A stretch of DNA of 16,478 nucleotides from CAUZFZ01 sp963579025 (GTDB lineage Bacteria > Planctomycetota > Planctomycetia > Planctomycetales > Planctomycetaceae): NCBI GenBank assembly GCA_963579025.1, contig CAUZFZ010000201.1, positions 1 through 16,478 on the forward strand, in the 5' to 3' direction. Shown here one piece after another: positions 14,265 to 16,478 of this stretch. The notes beneath the pieces were generated by a model. The model did no database searches and was not told the origin of the DNA. It worked only from the letters and a program-made list of their open reading frames with translations. Numbering within the stretch: position 1 is the stretch's first letter; each line of letters starts with the position of its first letter. Position numbers and translations under genes: made by a program.

Positions 14265-15378
14265 ATCCAGGCTCCTTGTCGTTCAGCCGGTCTGATCCCG
14301 TCACCGCTTCAGAATTTCCCAATCGTCAACCCGTCGGACCGGCGCATCAGATTAACGAGGACCCGCCGGTCGATGGACTCGCTGATGAAACGAGACGAAC
14401 CGTCGGCCAGCAGGATGTGACATCCCTGGGGGTGACGACTGCTGAATCCTGGACTGACCCGTTGAGACTCACCCAGCGGCTCGCCATCGGCCGTCACGTT
14501 GATGCCGAAGACGGCCAGTGCACCAGGTTGCTCGGCTGTTCCCAGCCCAGTCAGCTCTCCGCCTCGGTTGAGAAGCGACGTATCGGCGACGTCGCCGCTG
14601 GTGACCGTCGCGACAAGCGAAAGCGGACTGACCGTCCCAACTTTCGGAATGCCGGACCAGTAAGAATTGAAGCTGCCCTCGACACCATGCTCCGGCCAGT
14701 CACGTCCCTTTGTCGGCAGTCGCCGTTCGCCCACCAGCACGGTGTTCGATGTGCCGTCAGTGATATCTGCCAGCTTGACATTGGAATTGCAGCCGAAGAT
14801 ACCGTGTACGTACCGACCGCGATCCGGAGGGTTGAGAGGCCCAAAGCCAGACGGCAGGCCGACGCCAAAGTTGCCCACGTAGTTTGTCGGACCGGGCGCT
14901 GACGCGGGTAGAGAAGTACCTCGGTCGGACGGGCATTGGTACGCCGACAACACACGGCTCACGACTCGCTGCTTCCCGTCGCCTTCGGTCGTGTCGCTTC
15001 CGAAAGGCTCATTGAACTTGATCTGCCGGAACAGAGGTGCCTGGTCCATGAATGGCAGAATCTGCGTCCCCCAGCCGTAGGCACCGCGGCTTGCAATCGC
15101 GTCCTCAGGGGGACGAACAGCGACCCAACCAGGAGGAAACGTGTTGTGGACGTCGTGATAGTTGTGCAAAGCCAAGCCAAGCTGCTTCAGGTAGTTCTTA
15201 CATCGTAAAGGTCTACTACGATGGCTGCGGCTGTGGTTCATCGCCGGCATCAGCAATGCGAACAGCGCCACGAGAATGACAAGAACAACAACAACATCCA
15301 GCAGTGTGCGGCCGCGTCGAGTGTTCGTGCACATTTCCAGGCTCCTTGTCGTTCTGCCAGTCTGATCCCGTCAACGCT
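14265..15378 (-). repeat. Tandem duplication unit (DUF1559 gene plus 44-nt spacer)
   Basis: The spacers 14265-14308 and 15335-15378 are both 44 nt and differ at four positions. They carry the same AAGGAG ribosome-binding site and the same CTGATCCCGTCA-type core. The repeat distance is 1,070 bp at the 5' ends of the genes and 1,067 bp at the 3' ends. Within the genes, 13329-13445 and 14396-14512 are identical over 117 bp. Confidence 0.85.
14309..15334 (-). CDS. DUF1559 prepilin-like protein, copy 2 (middle of array)
   Basis: Seen: 341 residues, same layout as copy 1: RRGRTLLDVVVVLVILVALF prepilin-like helix, RCKNYLKQLGLALHNYHDV, FPPGWVAV, FSSRHPQGCHILLADGSSRF near the C-terminus. In the last motif the usual SV is SS-R. 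The start at 15334 has AAGGAG seven bases upstream. The 44-nt spacer before it matches the spacer before copy 1 at 40 of 44 positions, so gene plus spacer were duplicated as one unit of about 1,070 bp. Differences from copy 1 are clustered (after the N-terminal helix, around residues 128-142 and 185-190, and near 250) while other stretches are identical. Confidence 0.95.
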   Translation of the reverse strand: MCTNTRRGRTLLDVVVVLVILVALFALLMPAMNHSRSHRSRPLRCKNYLKQLGLALHNYHDVHNTFPPGWVAVRPPEDAIASRGAYGWGTQILPFMDQAPLFRQIKFNEPFGSDTTEGDGKQRVVSRVLSAYQCPSDRGTSLPASAPGPTNYVGNFGVGLPSGFGPLNPPDRGRYVHGIFGCNSNVKLADITDGTSNTVLVGERRLPTKGRDWPEHGVEGSFNSYWSGIPKVGTVSPLSLVATVTSGDVADTSLLNRGGELTGLGTAEQPGALAVFGINVTADGEPLGESQRVSPGFSSRHPQGCHILLADGSSRFISESIDRRVLVNLMRRSDGLTIGKF

Positions 15379-16401
15379 TCAGAATTCCCCAATCGGCACG
15401 CCGTCGGAACGGCGCATCAGGTTGGTGAGTATGCGGCGATCGATTTCCGCACTGATGAATCGGACGGACCCGTCTGACAGCAGGACGTGACAACCGCCCT
15501 CGTGTCGGCTGCTGAATCCGGCCGTGACCTGCTCGAAATCTCCCAGTGAGGTCTCGTCGGCTGCGCGGTTGATTCCGAAATACGTCAGTGTGCCAGGCGA
15601 GTCATTCGTACCAAGCGCCGTCAAATTGCCCGTGGTACTGAGTGGTCCACTGCCTGCGGCCAAATTACCAGTGACAGTCGCCACGATGGATAGTGGGCTG
15701 ACCGTGCTCTTGCTGGGGATTCCAAACGAGTAGGAATTGAATGGGCCCTCGACGGCATCGACCGGCCAGTCGCGGCCCTGTTCTGGAACACATCGCTCTC
15801 CCGCGAGTACGACATTGGATGTTCCGTCCTTGATGTCACGAAACCGAATGCGGGAATTGACGCCAAAGATTCCCTGCAACGGAGTCGTGTCCGCGCCAAA
15901 CACGGTCGGAAGTCCGACTCCAAAGTTGCCCACGTAGTTCGTCGTCGCCATTCCTGGAATGACACCGCCAGCCGCCTTTTCCGGCCTCTTGTCACTCGGA
16001 CAGCCGAACGTGGGCAGCACAGTCGAAACGAGCGGCGGTTTGTTGGCCCCAACACCCAGCGGCTGTTTGAAGTCGAATCCAGCATACAAGTCGAGTGCGT
16101 CGAGATACGGCAGGAGGAACGTGTTCCAACCATGTGCCCCGCCGGTCGAAGTCTGCCCGCTGGAATCGCTGTTCCGCACTGCGACCCAGCCTGGTGGAAA
16201 CGCGGAATAGACATCGTGGTAGTTGTGAATGGCCAAGCCAAGCTGCTTCAGATTGTTCTTGCATTCTGACCGTGGAAAAGTCCGGGGGTGACCCCGGTCG
16301 AACATGCAGCCGGGGACTATCAGCGTGAACAGGAGCAGCAGAATCACAATCGTGACCGTGACGTCGACTAAGCTGATTCCACGTCTCGTTTGCCTGGTCA
16401 T
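15379..16401 (-). CDS. DUF1559 prepilin-like protein, copy 3 (first in array)
   Basis: Seen: 340 residues. The prepilin-like segment RRGISLVDVTVTIVILLLLF starts the protein, then ECKNNLKQLGLAIHNYHDV, FPPGWVAV, NYVGNFGVGLP and FSSRHEGGCHVLLSDGSVRF; it ends RRSDGVPIGEF. The start at 16401 has AAGGA six bases upstream. It is roughly half identical to copies 1 and 2, so it is an older paralogue, and it is promoter-proximal: the three genes share strand and 44-nt spacing and are probably one transcript. Residue +1 is Ile and +5 is Asp here, so the Asp at +5 is shared by all three while +1 varies. Confidence 0.95.
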   Translation of the reverse strand: MTRQTRRGISLVDVTVTIVILLLLFTLIVPGCMFDRGHPRTFPRSECKNNLKQLGLAIHNYHDVYSAFPPGWVAVRNSDSSGQTSTGGAHGWNTFLLPYLDALDLYAGFDFKQPLGVGANKPPLVSTVLPTFGCPSDKRPEKAAGGVIPGMATTNYVGNFGVGLPTVFGADTTPLQGIFGVNSRIRFRDIKDGTSNVVLAGERCVPEQGRDWPVDAVEGPFNSYSFGIPSKSTVSPLSIVATVTGNLAAGSGPLSTTGNLTALGTNDSPGTLTYFGINRAADETSLGDFEQVTAGFSSRHEGGCHVLLSDGSVRFISAEIDRRILTNLMRRSDGVPIGEF

Positions 16402-16450
16402 AAGAGGTCCTTTGGAAGCTGAGAATGACAGGAGACGAAGCGACAGTGTG

Positions 16451-16478
16451 TTCGGCGCGGGTCTCCGACCCCGCCGAA
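16451..16478. repeat. Hairpin-forming element at window edge
   Basis: TTCGGCG-C-GGGTC, loop TCC, GACCC-CGCCGAA: twelve base pairs with one bulged C, reaching the last base of the window. It lies about 50 bases upstream of the DUF1559 array start. It may be the terminator of a gene beyond the edge, or one copy of a dispersed GGGTCTCCGACCC element; no T-run is visible inside the window. Confidence 0.5.

Noticed and set aside
14140..15300. CRISPR-like or mobile-element explanation for the repeats on the right
   Set aside because: The repeats are whole coding units with spacers about 1,070 bp apart; there are no short direct repeats with unique spacers and no transposase or terminal inverted repeats.

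Overview
The window reads as an ordinary chromosomal segment of a GC-rich member of the Planctomycetota. Three DUF1559 proteins with prepilin-like N-termini, a periplasmic PQQ-type beta-propeller with the planctomycete-style QFRG start, a tail-anchored Hanks-type Ser/Thr kinase, HpnC/HpnD squalene enzymes and a long membrane pyrophosphatase together point to that phylum. Order and genus cannot be fixed from the sequence alone. I see no transposase, integrase, CRISPR array, tRNA or rRNA.

Layout. Left (1-2519): a secreted Gly/Arg-rich protein with three LTxxQ-like helices, closed by a strong intrinsic terminator; a minus-strand 107-residue protein whose C-terminal half resembles the ribosomal L7/L12 C-terminal helix; and a two-gene small heat shock (Hsp20) operon. 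Next (2520-4698): a 368-nt gap holding a degenerate palindromic intergenic repeat, then coaD, whose stop codon overlaps that of a convergent secreted PQQ-repeat propeller gene. Centre (4813-8357): a plus-strand cluster of kinase, small four-helix membrane protein, hpnC and hpnD, tightly spaced, with hpnC and hpnD overlapping by one base. This looks like a squalene (hopanoid or C30 carotenoid) module carrying its own membrane-anchored kinase. hpnE, which completes the known route, is not present here.

Right (8399-16478), all on the minus strand: rsfS downstream of hppA (a K+-dependent-type membrane pyrophosphatase with a roughly 100-residue extra segment), a stand-alone thioester-reductase-like SDR protein, a 405-nt gap, and a tandem array of three DUF1559 genes. 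Two of the three are recent duplicates sharing near-identical 44-nt spacers and a 117-bp identical block.

No clearly new defence or mobile system was found. The items most worth a second look are the hppA insertion and its probable ion specificity, the altered prepilin signature and mosaic duplication of the DUF1559 array, the kinase-headed squalene cluster, the L7/L12-like small protein, and two structured intergenic repeats.
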